Source: Musa acuminata AAA Group
Lineage: Eukaryota > Streptophyta > Magnoliopsida > Zingiberales > Musaceae
Assembly (NCBI RefSeq): GCF_036884655.1
Contig: NC_088344.1
Location: forward strand, 32,240,001-32,304,000
Direction: 5' to 3'
DNA: 64,000 nucleotides
Made by a program: the position numbers and the translations under genes. Of the stretch, positions 35,110 through 48,200 are shown piece after piece; the stretch's first letter is position 1; each line of letters begins with the position of its first letter. The notes beneath the pieces were generated by a model. The model searched no databases. It saw only the letters and a list, made by a program, of their open reading frames with translations, and had not been told where the DNA came from.

Positions 35110-38100
35110 AACAAGCACGAAACAAAGATGTCTTTTCAATGGAGAAGAAAGAAGGCACTTTTCGCCACGAACACTCTCCTTCGTGGACGCTTCTCTCTTT
35201 CTCTTTCTCTGCTCGTCATTCTTCGCATGAAGACCACTTCAAAATCCATCAATGGCTTCCTGTTTCGTTCACTGTGCAGCTGCTGCAAAACCACTGCGCC
35301 ATTTCTTTATTAGCAGCATCAAGTTCTTGAGACGGGAAACACTTGCACTAATTCTCTTTCTTAATTTCCGATGATTTTTTTGGGTCGTTTTGATTGTTTT
35401 TTGACTTCGGAATAGTGCGTGACGAGTTATTAGATGCAAGAAGAAAAAAAATGTCTGCTTGTTTGACCAGGCTTCATCCTCATTGAACGAAGAATAGAGA
35501 AAGGCAACCACAAGTACCGCAAAATCTAGATTAATCACGACTAGTTATAGCTTTCATTAGCTTTTGATGTTCCATAGATCAAGGGAGTTGACTTTGGTTC
35601 AAGAATTTACATGAAATTTCCGTGGAAATCGGCGCCTCCCCGTTCGCAGCGACTCAAATCAAGAACAGTAAGATTGTGACGCCATGACGTTGAGAAGCTT
35701 CAACATCGGTCGGCTGCCCGCCCGCCCGCCGACCGCAAACCAGCGGCCGAGGAAGAGGATTCAACGTTCGCCGCGTGCAGGAGGCTGGCGGTCACGGCCG
35801 GGACCCGGCCGGCGGAGGGTCAGCGGCGTAGACCATCCGTGCCGGCGTTGACCGCATCTGGCGAAGCACTTCGGCGGGTATCTCTCCTCCACCCGGCTCG
35901 CCTACTCGCGTGGCGATTGCACACGAGGCAAGTGCCCCACCGTGGGGCCTACTCAATGTCTCTCCGCGAAAACAAGTGGGCCGAATTAGTTAGAATTGAA
36001 AGAGAAGTCGTTAATAACGTTATTGCCTTCTTCGAAAGGAAAATATCCTCTTAAAGACTTACTACTTGTGATATGAATGTGAAGATTGCACCAAATTGGC
36101 CACCAAATGGTTGCCCAACTTAATTGTGGTTGACAAATCAAGATTAATAACATTTGTGCTAGAGAGATTTGGCCCATGTCAACATGATTTCCATTACATG
36201 TATCTTAAATGCCAACTAATCAAGACATTGTCAACTCTTTTGTCAACGCAAAGGCATTCATTTTGCTTGCGTAAGCTCATTACATGTACTTGCCACATTA
36301 GCATGAGCCCATTGTAAGACACTTTGCATGCCAATTATAATTGTCATCTACTTTAATGATCCATAATTGTGTAATCTTAGGAGGCAAAATATGAAACGGA
36401 ACTTCCATCATATTAAATTCTATGACATCAAAGACATGATGTTGATTATGATGAGGATAAATATCCCATTGACTTGAAACTTATGTACTAGTGGTGGGGC
36501 CTAAATCTGAGTCAGATTGGGGCCATTTCATCTAATCCTTATCCTTTTGAGGATTCAATGGCATGCATATAACCCCTACAATTATAAATGATATTGACGG
36601 TCTAATAATTTGATGCATAAGACAATCACCACATTTGATTAGACCCACTTGTGGTAGCTAAAAGTCAACATAGCTAATTAATTTGAAAGGACAAGGAAGG
36701 GGAAGACATTTTGATGAATCCAAGAGCATGGATTTTGATGTAAGAACATTGTTTAAAAGATGTCATCATCACATGGAGTGGAAGATAATAATACTTTGTG
36801 TTCATAGCTATTATTGTAAGCTAGTCAAAAGACTTATTTGTTCATGGGGAAATTAATTAATGATGCAAATAATAGTATATATTTCTTAATTTTCTAATAT
36901 CATCCTTAATAGAGATTTTTATATTAATGATGATAAAATATCATAAGATATTTTATGTCGGGTGTTTGTGTAATTGATTCATTTTTTTATTGAAAATTTG
37001 ATTCGTCTTACTCAAATTTATTATGAAGATATTGACTATACATTCAAATTTCACAATCACTATTTATCATTTAAAAAAAAGAAATTAAATTTGTAAAAGA
37101 ATATTAATAGAAACAAAATGTATTAAATTTATGGAAGAATAGAAAGCATTCCATCTCAAACTCAATTTTTTAAATGCCAATCTTATATAAATTTATGATA
37201 CCTTTTATTATTCAATTTTTATGAAATGAACAAAATCAATCAAAGTTGCTTGTAATCATAACTATAGATTGCAACTCATATAATCAAAGATTATATATTA
37301 AGTAAATCAAGTACTAATAGATAAATTTGCTTCACAAAAAGGATACATATTGGTTAGGTTAAGACTGTAAGGTGAATAACTATGGATCAAACTCTACACC
37401 AATCCAACATCCAATCAACTATTTTTCAGCAACATACAAACTCATATCGAATGCAATTAATACTTGATTATAGATTGACCAAACTTAATTTAGTTGAAAT
37501 GAGAATAATGGACACTTTCAATTATCATGCCCAGCATAATTGATCCAAGAATGTCAAAGCAATTTAGCTAGCACAGATAAGACTGCTAAGTCTATTTCTG
37601 CAGTGATTTAGGGTTATTTTTTTAGAAAATACTCATATGAGTATTTCTCAAATGATATTTTTTATTTTTATTTTTTAAACAGTATTTTTAATTTAAAAAA
37701 ATGCAAATTATTCTTCAGAAAATTTGTTTGTTATAATGTTTTGATGACCACCACAATAAAAATGCTGTAAATCATACTTGAAAATAAGTCAAATGAAATC
37801 AAAATAAACTAAAAATCATTTGATATATTAATTCAAATATATAGTTATAGTAGTTTAGGAGAAATAACACTCAAATACAAGATGAAAGTTGGATTGTTAT
37901 AGTGTTTTACTGTCTTACTTAAAAAATACTATAAATAATTTAAATAGACTCCTAACCTCAACCAAACTAATTACAAGTCTAAAAATATGATATAAAAATG
38001 ACATAATATGATGTCACTTATAGTATTTTTCATTAGCATTAATAATATTATTACTATATAAATAAAATATTATTAAAAATATTATAGATGAGCCAAATGA

Positions 38101-39298
38101 AAACATTGTAACAGTTAACAAAAAATAAGAAATAGATGAAAAAATTTAGCAGAAAATCTTTGAGGGATATTTTAGATGTTTTTAAATTAGAGCTATTATT
38201 TTGAAAAAGGATAAAGAGAGATATCTTATGACAAAAAACCTAAAATATAGATAATGTTTACAAAAATAAGACTTGGATCTATCAAGCAAGTTGATTGGTG
38301 CTAATTGGGTCATAACCATCACCAAGCTTCTTTTGCATAATCTAACAAGTCATCAGCTTGATTTCTCTTGTTCAGGTGTTCATATGATAAAGCTCGGAAG
38401 GAAGAACCTGGGAGAAGCTTCATCTGCCTCCTATGGCCATTGTTGCCATTGAGAAACCCAGAAAATGTCATTGCTCAATCTTCCTTTACCTTCTTGCCTT
38501 GAAATGATTTAAATTCTTTTTCTCACATGTTTTATATTAAATCATCCACAATCGACTGTTCTTCCCTTGCGAGATTGGCTGTGTGGCTGTTCATGGAGAT
38601 GCCTTCATCTTAGCAACTTCCTGAACAATCTTTGATTCTATGGAATGTGGATGTGGAATTGTTCAGTTACCCTTTCAGGCACACATCTCCCATCTTACAA
38701 GAACACCTTTAGCTGAGTGATTACATAGAGTTACTCTCTGTAGAAGAACCAGACATCAATCACATCAATAAACAGTAGCTGACAGCAGATTTCATTGTAG
38801 ACATTGAAAAGCTTCTGATGGATTTTGCAAGACAATTGTGATAGAGAGAAAGGAGGAGTGCCGATTCATGCCTTCATTCTCCAGCATTTCTCTGTGGGTG
38901 GTGGGTGTGACTCCCTAAGCCTCGTCCACATGACCCATGGCATTGCCTTGCTTAAGGCCTCCATGGATGAAGTCGCCTTCTCCTCCCTGCGGTATATGCC
39001 AAAGGAAACACAGCCGCAAGAATCGCAGTGGAGGGAGGAGCTCCGTCGATTCAATTGACCGTTAAAAAAGGAGCCGTTACGGATAGGGAAGCCATAGCGC
39101 AGAAAGAAAAGGGCAGTACTGTCATTTTATGCTGCCCTTCTCCTCCTCATCTCCTCCACGTGCCGCCATCTCCTACTCCCTTCCACTTCCCGCCCCTTTC
39201 CAGCCTCTTCTCGGCCGTCCTCGACCACCGTCCCTATCTCGACACCTACGGTTTTCTTGGAGCTCGCAAGAAACCCTAGCTGGGAATTACGCATCCGA
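35110..39298. other. Intergenic region between sucrose synthase and the fusion gene
   Basis: It starts with the sucrose synthase upstream region, including a GC-rich block at 35690-35900, and continues as AT-rich DNA without coding signal to about 38.8 kb. From 39.1 kb the GC content rises into the leader of the next gene. Short frames at 38825-39058 have no recognisable domain. Confidence 0.5.
35737..35747 (+). promoter_or_regulatory. Exact match to the hypoxia-responsive promoter element
   Basis: AAACCAGCGGC fits the published HRPE consensus AAACCA(G/C)(G/C)(G/C)GC, bound by group VII ERFs, at every position. It lies about 0.65 kb upstream of the inferred sucrose synthase start, in the opposite orientation, within a GC-rich island (35690-35900). 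Function is inferred from the match and the context. Confidence 0.45.
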
Positions 39299-42200
39299 AT
39301 GATCCTCCGATCGGTGCCCTCCCAATTCGATCTCCAAGCCGCGTTGCTCCGTCCCGAGAATCCTCACCGGTCTCGCCGGAGCCCTCGGATCCGGGAGGCG
39401 GTCCTCCCCCATAACAAGCCGCGGGGGAGGCGGCGGCGGGTGGAGGTCCGCGTCCGGTCCTCGCTCGATGGCTTCTTACAGGACCTCGTCGTTGCCTTCC
39501 CCTCCCTGACCTCCCTCGACCTCCTCTTCGCCCCTGCGATCGGATTTGCCGCTGGTGCCGCTTTTTATTTCTCTTCTTTAAGGAGGGGAAAGCCGTCTGA
39601 TGTGGATGCCGTGGTTGGAGACTGGGTTCTGTTCACGAGCCCGACGCCGTTCAACCGGAGCGTCCTCCTCCGGTGCCCTTCGGTGTCATTTGAGGATGGT
39701 GGCGAGCTTTTAGAGGGAGTGAACGAGAGTCTTCTCAGGGACGAGCGGCACTACGTGAATCTCAGCAGCGGAAAGATCCCCTTTGCAAGGGACGAGGGAG
39801 AAGAGGGGCCTGAGGAGGAGATATCCTACCAGAGGGCCTGCGTGGGGACGGATGATGGAGGGGTTATCTCATTGGATTGGCCCGAAAATTTGGACTTGGG
39901 GAAGGAGCATGGGTTGGACACGACAGTGCTCATCGTGCCAGGGACTGCTGAAGGGAGCATGGATAGATACGTTAGATCTTTCGTATCTGATGCCCTCCAG
40001 CATGGTTATTTCCCCATTGTCATGAATCCAAGAGGTTGTGCTGGTTCCCCATTGACTACACCAAGGTAAAAAGAAATCAACTTCATTCCTTTTTCTCAGA
40101 ATTCGTAGGCTAGGTTTAGCTTTTTGATGCCAGAGAATGAGGCACTGAGCTCGTTGCAAGGAAATTTAGTTTTATGTATCTGATCCAAGTGTCAAAGGCA
40201 CTGAGCATGGATAGATACCAGGTTGCTCCTTTGTGAATTGGGAGAGGAGTTCGAGTCGCAGAAACCATCTCTTTAAATATTTAATGGTAGGACTACATAT
40301 ATTGACCCTCCCTAAAACCCGCATTGACGAGGGCTGGTACACCTTTTTTTTTTTTAACTAATTGTTAAATTTAAGCTAAAGTCATTGCTACTGTGGTTCA
40401 TAGCAAACTCAGCACCAAGTACTAATGCAACGTAAACTAATAGAATTGTGGAGAGTAGAGATAACTAAATTGCACCCTGCTCTTTTAATTAGACATTTGT
40501 AGCTTGATCTTGACAAACCTTAGTTTTCAGACTCCAGTATTAGAATGTATATTCAACAATACTAAGTGACTAAAAGCAACAAAAGGAAGGATGATGGATA
40601 GTATGGGTGTATCCATTGTTGAGAAATCAGTTCAAAGGACAACAAAGCTGCTGCAAGTAAAAAAAATAATCAATACAATAATTCTAAAAGGTGAATCTGG
40701 ATGTCTTTTTGCTTCCCAGACTGTTGCCACTGCAGTTCAGTGACCAAAAGCCCTTTTTTTTTTCTTTTAGTACAAAAGCTGGAACTTTGAATTGTTACCT
40801 CTAGATGTCGATTGCTTACTGGAAATCAACTTGCCTGTTTTGACTGGAAAACAAAGAATGCTTTAGTATATCAAAACATATGCTCAATTGTTCCAAAAGA
40901 TGCTCAAGAAATAGCAGCTTTTTAAACAGCATATTTCAGATAAGAATGTGTAACATGTTTCAATAGCTAGTAAGTCCTTGTGTCAAGAAAATCAGGTGCA
41001 AACTTGTCCTGTGAACAAAATTTTAATTGAGGAACTTGCATTGATCTGGAAAGTTGTGTGAGGCATAACATTTAATTTAGAAGGTTTCACTTGGGCTATC
41101 TCATATGTTTAACCCTAGCTGCTTGAAGAAAAAACGTGACCAACTCTCTTCTTTAGATTTGCAGGATTGGAATTCTATCGGTGTTTTTATTTGTTTTAGA
41201 CAGGTTCTCTATTGGTAGATTGTGCAGTTCAGCAAAAATAGTGTAAGATACAGTTTACCAAGTTTGGTTTCACCCAATTTGACATTTTTTTTTGGTAAGT
41301 CACCCAATTTGACATTGCTTAATTGTCACTTAAAATTTGGGGTTAGGCTTGTCACACGCTAGTTTTTCTCTTAACCACCCAGTCATAGATCCAGCATGTG
41401 AATAACACGAGTCTGGGTTTAATCCTTAAGAGAGCAGCAAGAACCTAATAAGTTCTGAACAGCCATCTTTGTCGATTCAGAGCCTAGTTTGTTCAATTTA
41501 AGGGTTGTTGACTGTTGTAGGGCTTTTAAAACTGGATGCGTGCTACCCTTTTAGGTCTTACATGTGCCATTCTCATGCTAGACCGAGCAGCAGGTGGGAA
41601 ATCGAACAACCATGGACCAATGGACTTAAACCTCTGGTGGGTTCTCACTTTTTGAATCACAGATAGGCAATGTGAAACCAGGCCAAACCAAATGTGGTAA
41701 ATGTATTTTCTAATAATCAAAACAATATCATCTTTCTTGGCTGATTATTCTAATGTAACCTAATATTCTCTTGCATCTTTTTGGAACGCCTAGTTAACAA
41801 ATTCTCTGCATGTGGCTTGGTAATGAAATGGTACTTTCTATGTACTTTCTTGGCTGATTGTGTCCCACTAAATGTTGGTCAAAGGGAATTTGTTTGGTAA
41901 TTGATTGTTATATGAAATGTACATTCTTCATGAAGGAGTTCTGAAACAACTGCAGGTTATTCACAGCTGCTGACAGTGATGATGTCTTCACATCTCTCCA
42001 ATTCATCAGCACAGTAAGACCCTGGACAACTGTGATGGGTGTTGGTTGGGGTTATGGTGCAAATATGCTGACAAAGTATCTTGCTGAAGTAGGAGAGTCA
42101 ACTGTCCTAACTGCTGCTGTTTGTGTAGATAATCCATTTGACTTGGCTGAAGCCACCAGGTCATTCCCTCATCATATTGCTTTGGACCAAAAGCTCGTGA

Positions 42201-45200
42201 GTGGGTTGATAGATATTCTGCAAGATAACAAGGTTACTGATTGTTCCAAACTATAATGTTCCTGGATGCATTTATTTTATTACATACCATAGTTAATGTT
42301 TGGAAACTTCTGCACATTGAGCAGAATAGCAAAAGAAACGAAACCAGTATTTAAAATTTCTGTTTTCACTAGTCCAATGTGATTACTTAGCAACGATAAT
42401 CAGTACCTCCAATTTTTCAGGAACTCTTTCAAGGTAAAGCTAAAAGTTTTGATGTTGGAAAAGCTTTGTCAACAAAATCTGTTCGTGATTTTGATGGAGC
42501 TATATCAATTATTTCTCATGGGCATGATACAATTGAGGACTTCTATTCCAAGACCAGTACAAGACAGTCAATACAGAGTCTTAAGATTCCTGTTCTTTTT
42601 ATACAGGCATGTGGAATACTCATGTTTAATAGCAAAGTCTAGCACTTTTGTGAAGACAATCTTTGCAACATTTAAATTGAATACTTTTCATCATGGTGAA
42701 ATTAACAATAACTGAACTACATGAACTTTTATTGTATTTCCGTCATTGTTAATCTTGCATGAAGAAGAACAAGTAGTGAACAATGAGTTCTGTGTTCAAA
42801 ATACCGATGGATCTCTCAGCATAATTTTCTTGTAAGCTTCTATTTTTAGTGCGGTTGATTTTGATTTCTTACATACTGTTGGATATTTATACATGCCAGC
42901 TTGTTGCAATAAGAAAGAATCATTATGTGACATTATGAACATTACCCAACCATTGACCACAATGGTAATCTCCATGAAATATTTTTGCCTGTTATTCTTT
43001 CCAACAAGCAGAAGTTTCTCTTTGCTGAGGGCAAACTAATGATTACACTCTGTGGTTGGTATTCCAGTCTGCAGTTGCATTATTTACAGCATAAACATGC
43101 CTAGTGACCTGAGATGGAAAAGTCAGGATTTCACAACACATAGGAAACATAACAGCCTCACTATATATGAATTCAGATCAGATTCAGTCAGAATATATTG
43201 GTGGGTTCTGTAAATTTCGTACTTCCATAAACTAATGATAAAGATGAACCTATTGGGTTCAACTTAGCAATCTAATTCTGTAAACCTCATATATATGAAT
43301 TCAGATCAATTTATCAGTCAGAATATATTGGTGTGCTCTGAAAATTGCATACTTCCACAAACTAACTATAGAGATGAACTTTGCTGGGTTCAACTTACTA
43401 CTGCTCTCATACCATCCTACAATCTACTAAGTAATACTATATTACTATGTACTAACTGCTTAATGAGTCTGGTTCTTTACTCACCACATTATAACTGTTG
43501 CTTTGAACTTCAGTTCTGTAAGGAATTCTTTTGTGTGGGAATTGACTCTGCTTAAGGAACTTTACACCTGATGAGAGGGCCAATAGCTTTTTTGAGCTAA
43601 AAAGATCAATAGTAGGTTTGAAGCACATTTTTCTATTATTTTTGTGTTTTTATGAATATATTTAATAGAATAATCAGGTCCTTATCATATGGTTTATAGA
43701 GTCTTGTTTACTTCTTCTGGTACTCACGTGTCTTCACTTTAGAATTGGTGCCTCTTTCTGATACTTTTTCATTTTGTTACATGCCAATATGTGATGTAAA
43801 TTATTATTTCCTTGATTCAGAACATTATTGAGACTTTTTTTTTGTCATATTTATTGATACTTTACAGAGTGATGATGGGACTGTGCCAACTTACTCTATT
43901 CCACGCAGTTCAATAGCAGAAAATCCATTTACAAGCCTGCTTCTTTGTTCTTACTTGCCTTCATCTTTTATGGCAACAAGGCATTCTGCCATTTTTTGGT
44001 GCCAACATCTTGCTATTGAGGTAATTTTTGGCTGTAAATTTTTTTATTTCTGAATCTAAGCTCATGCTTGTTGCGAAAGGCATGCCCACAGAATGATACT
44101 TGACATAATCTGCACATTGACATTTTGGCTTCTATTAACCTACCTTTTTCTGGCTTCTATTAAACCTACTGCTAGTAAGTTGCATTTGAGCAATTTTTGC
44201 CATCATATTATTATGAGCAATTGGGCTTGTAGGTTACTCGGATCATGAAAAATATGATTTTAGATAACTAATATGCTTGTGGTGTGTGGGCCATGTTCAG
44301 ACCTACAGGGGATTCTAGCAAACCTTCAGTTCGGCAAAGTGACAACGATGGACAATAGCATTTAGCATAGCAACTTTGACTTGAAATCCCATGCTGTCTT
44401 TGGGGTTTTGATGATTCGATGAGCTTGATGAATATGCCAAGAAATGAAGAATTGGGAAGATTATGATTTCCCAAATATCCCTCGAAGGATATTGATTAGA
44501 ATTTGGACAATATAGTCATGCTCAACCCGAGACTTCTTCAGTACTCCTTTCTGGGAGCAGATCCCATGAAATCTGCGCCTTGGGTTATTAATTATTCTTA
44601 GTATGGAGAAAAACTGCCAATATATTAAAGAATATAGTTTCATAAAGCAAAAAATTTGATGGATCAATTGTTGCTTAGCATAATCTGTCTGGCTTAGTAG
44701 TTGGTAGTGGCTCTCTTGATTATGCAATATGTGCTTTAGCAACTAAAATAGTATCTTTTGACATGATTTTTCAATTATCCTGTGCAGTGGATATCAGCAG
44801 TGGAGTTTACACTTCTGAAGGGTCGTCCTCTTTTAAAAGATGCTGATGTTACCATCAATCCTTCAAAAGGTTTGGCATTTATTGATGAGAGAGCACCAGA
44901 GCAGAATATTTCCAATGGTGTTGAAGGGAGATACAATTCTTCCCCTTTGCATTTAAGCCATAAGATTGTAGATGGGTATATAAATAGGAAGCTTACCCAG
45001 CCAAACTCTGTAAATGGATTGCTTGATGATCCAGCTAATAGTGTGCTTAAGCAAACTGATGCTGCAGCTCAAGGTAAAGTTAATGGTAATGTGGATTCAA
45101 GAAGTGAGGTACAGCAGATAGAGAGTGAAGATGATGATAGAACAAAGCATATCAATGCCATTGATTTCCAGAATAGTAGTGCAGATACTGAGATGGATGA

Positions 45201-48200
45201 AGAAGAAAACAAAGTTTTACAAACTGCAGCTGTTGTCATGAATATGCTTGATGTTACAATGCCTGGCGCTCTTGATGATGAACAGAAGGAAAAGGTACAT
45301 TTTTGAAGAAAAAAATCTTATTCTGATTTCATCTCCTAACTATTCAAAATATTGTCGTGTCCTCTTAATAAACCATTAGCTTGTGCCCTTATTCCAGCCT
45401 TAAGATTACCAGATGTAGAATGAATTTGTTATTTGTGTGTATCTGTTTGCACTGTAAAGAGGGATGTGCTTGAATTGACTAAGTTGTTTGCAGTAAATTT
45501 TTTTGTTGCATTATCTTGTTAAGGGTTGAACTGATTTGAAGGTTTTGCATTCATGTATTATACGTTTGAATAGGAATAATGTTGTTCTGTCATGCAGTAG
45601 TTGTAGTTCCATTTTGCGTAGATATCATATAGTTGAAGTTCATTTATATATACTTTATTACAATGAACATTGCTAATATGAGGCAAATTTATTTTACACT
45701 AAGATATTAAACCATTAGATCTTTACTTTTCACTTAGCATTCCTATAATAATATATGAAGTTATCAGCTTGGTGACCCTTCTGACATACAAACATAGATT
45801 GCTTAATTTTCTATGACACATCAGATTGGTGATGCATGGATGTAGCACCACATAGAACGTGGCTTGTTTACATAAGAGTACTGTTTACTGAAGTTCTCTT
45901 TTACCTTGGGCAAACTGCAAATCAACAAGACTGTCTTTACTGTCACAAAGTACATTGAATTTAGCATCACACACTGAGAGCCAATATTGTAAGAGTTTCA
46001 ACACTCAGTCTCAATGCTTGGCTTCTTTTCATTATTTGTATTTTCTGACCTCAGTGCGTTATTCTTTTTCATCATTCAAACTTGATGATTATTAGGTATT
46101 TGACAAATGACATTACTTAAAAAGGTTTATACATTATAGTGTGGTGCATTTCTTGGCTTCTTTTCATTGTGGAGTTCAACTCTAAATCTCAATGCTTCAC
46201 TTCTTTCCATTATTTGAATTCTCTGACCTCAATGCTTAATTATTTTTCATCATTCGAACTTAATGATTATGAGGTATTTGACAAATTACATTACTTAAAA
46301 ATGGTTTATACATAATAGTATGATGCATTTCTTGTCCTGTTACATTCTCTATCATGCAAGAAATTTCAATATATGAGCATGACGATTTTTTGACAGATGT
46401 AGCAAGGATATATTATGTTTACAAAGCAATGTATTATATCTATTTCATTCTCTCATTTAACCAGGATCTACATGTTCTTGCTACTTGTTCCCATTATTTC
46501 TGATGGCTAACTACACATGAAAAATGATTGTCTAGAAGCTTTTGCCGTTACTAATATGGAAATATTTTCCAGTCATCTAAGTCTTTGTTCAAGTTCTGAT
46601 TATACGAGACAGTTCTATCTTTGTTGTGTGTAATGTTACTAATGTGAAAACATTTTTCTCTATTGCTTTAGGTTCTTTCTGCTGTTGGGCAAGGAGAAAA
46701 CCTGGTGAGAGCTCTTCAAGGAGCTGTGCCAGAAGATGTACGTGGAAAGCTCACAACTGCTGTTACTGAAATTATGCAAACTCAAGGGAAAAACTTGAAT
46801 CTTGAAGGACTCAATAGGATTGGTTGGATTCCTAATGTTACGTCAAAGGTAAATTCAAGGATCCAAGATACAGTGAAGATCTCAGTGAATGAGAATGGCA
46901 ATGATGAGAACAATTCAGGTGTGGGTCATGAGGGGAGGGTGCAAGGTGATCTAGAACAGTTAAATTCGGTCAATATCAGCATTTCAGAAAATGTTGAACC
47001 CTCTGAACAGAGAACTTCTCAGTCTCCTGGACTTACTGATGATGGATGTGAACCAAGCCAGGGTAATAGTATGGAGAGGGTTGATCATGTGATAGATGAA
47101 ACTGGTGGTGAGAAGCACAAGTTCAGTCAAAGACTTGGAATTGCTGATAAGCACACTGAAGATGATAATTTTCTTAATGATGCAAGTTATATCCATTACA
47201 GTGAAGAAAAGAGTACAGACCATAACAAAGAACAAAATATGCCAATTTCTATATCTAATTCTGAGGAGTCACTTTCATCAAGTGTGTCAGTATCAGATCA
47301 CCAGGTTGTGCAGAAAGAATGCTATGAATTTCAGAAGAACGAAGACAAAGTTAATCAGGAATTGCATCAAAATTCACATAGTTCCACAACATCAAATGAA
47401 GCTTTACAATGCTCTTCTAAGCCCCCTTCACTCAGTGTCACTCAAGCATTAGATGCCTTGACCGGATTTGATGATTCTACACAGATGGCAGTTAACAGTG
47501 TGTTTGGGGTTTTAGAAAACATGATTGACCAGTTAGAGAAAAGTAACAATGAAGGGGATGATGATGAAGTGAAGAAAAGTAAGGATGAGATATCTCAAAT
47601 TCTATCGCCTGACCTTCCCACCGTCAATGGAGACGATTATAAAAGGACAGAGCAGAGAAGCAATCGATCAAGTAAAGTATCAAATATAAATCTGTCACCT
47701 AGGCATCCTGATAATTATGTAAATAAGGAAGACATTCAACCTGATAACACTGTGGAAGATAAATTGGGTTCGAATTGTATTGCTAATAGCCTTGAATCAT
47801 CCACAGAAACTAGGACTGGAGGGTCCGAATTAAATACTTTAGGACTTAATCCCTCAAACAAAATTGGTAAAGTTGGCCCTTTACAAAATTATTCTCTAGA
47901 CAAAGCTATTGACCCTTATTATTGGGGCTCACCATATGAAGCATATCTCCAGAGGTATATTTCTTCTTGGTTCCCAAGATCAAAATCATCTGATTTGGAT
48001 TCAACTACTGATTTATTCCTTGACCCAGAAAAGGGTCAGTGGAAAATGCTAGATCAAGCAGGAAGTTTCAGTGGTAACATAGAAGAAGGCTGGCAAAATC
48101 AGATTATCAATGGAGACACCGAAAATCAGCATCAGTCATCAACGCAAAGTGACACAGATAGTATTATCGAGACATCATATGCGATTTTAGATTCAGAACT

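Noticed and set aside
35462..35481. Sequence similar to miR166 (GACCAGGCTTCATCCTC)
   Set aside because: It differs from miR166 at both ends, and no complementary star strand lies within a normal hairpin distance.
39257..39298. Upstream extension of the fusion protein by 14 residues
   Set aside because: The frame opens at a TTG, not an ATG; the first in-frame ATG is 39299.
40247..40257. B-box-like sequence read as a tRNA gene
   Set aside because: No cloverleaf can be formed, and the downstream T-tailed segment fits a SINE better.
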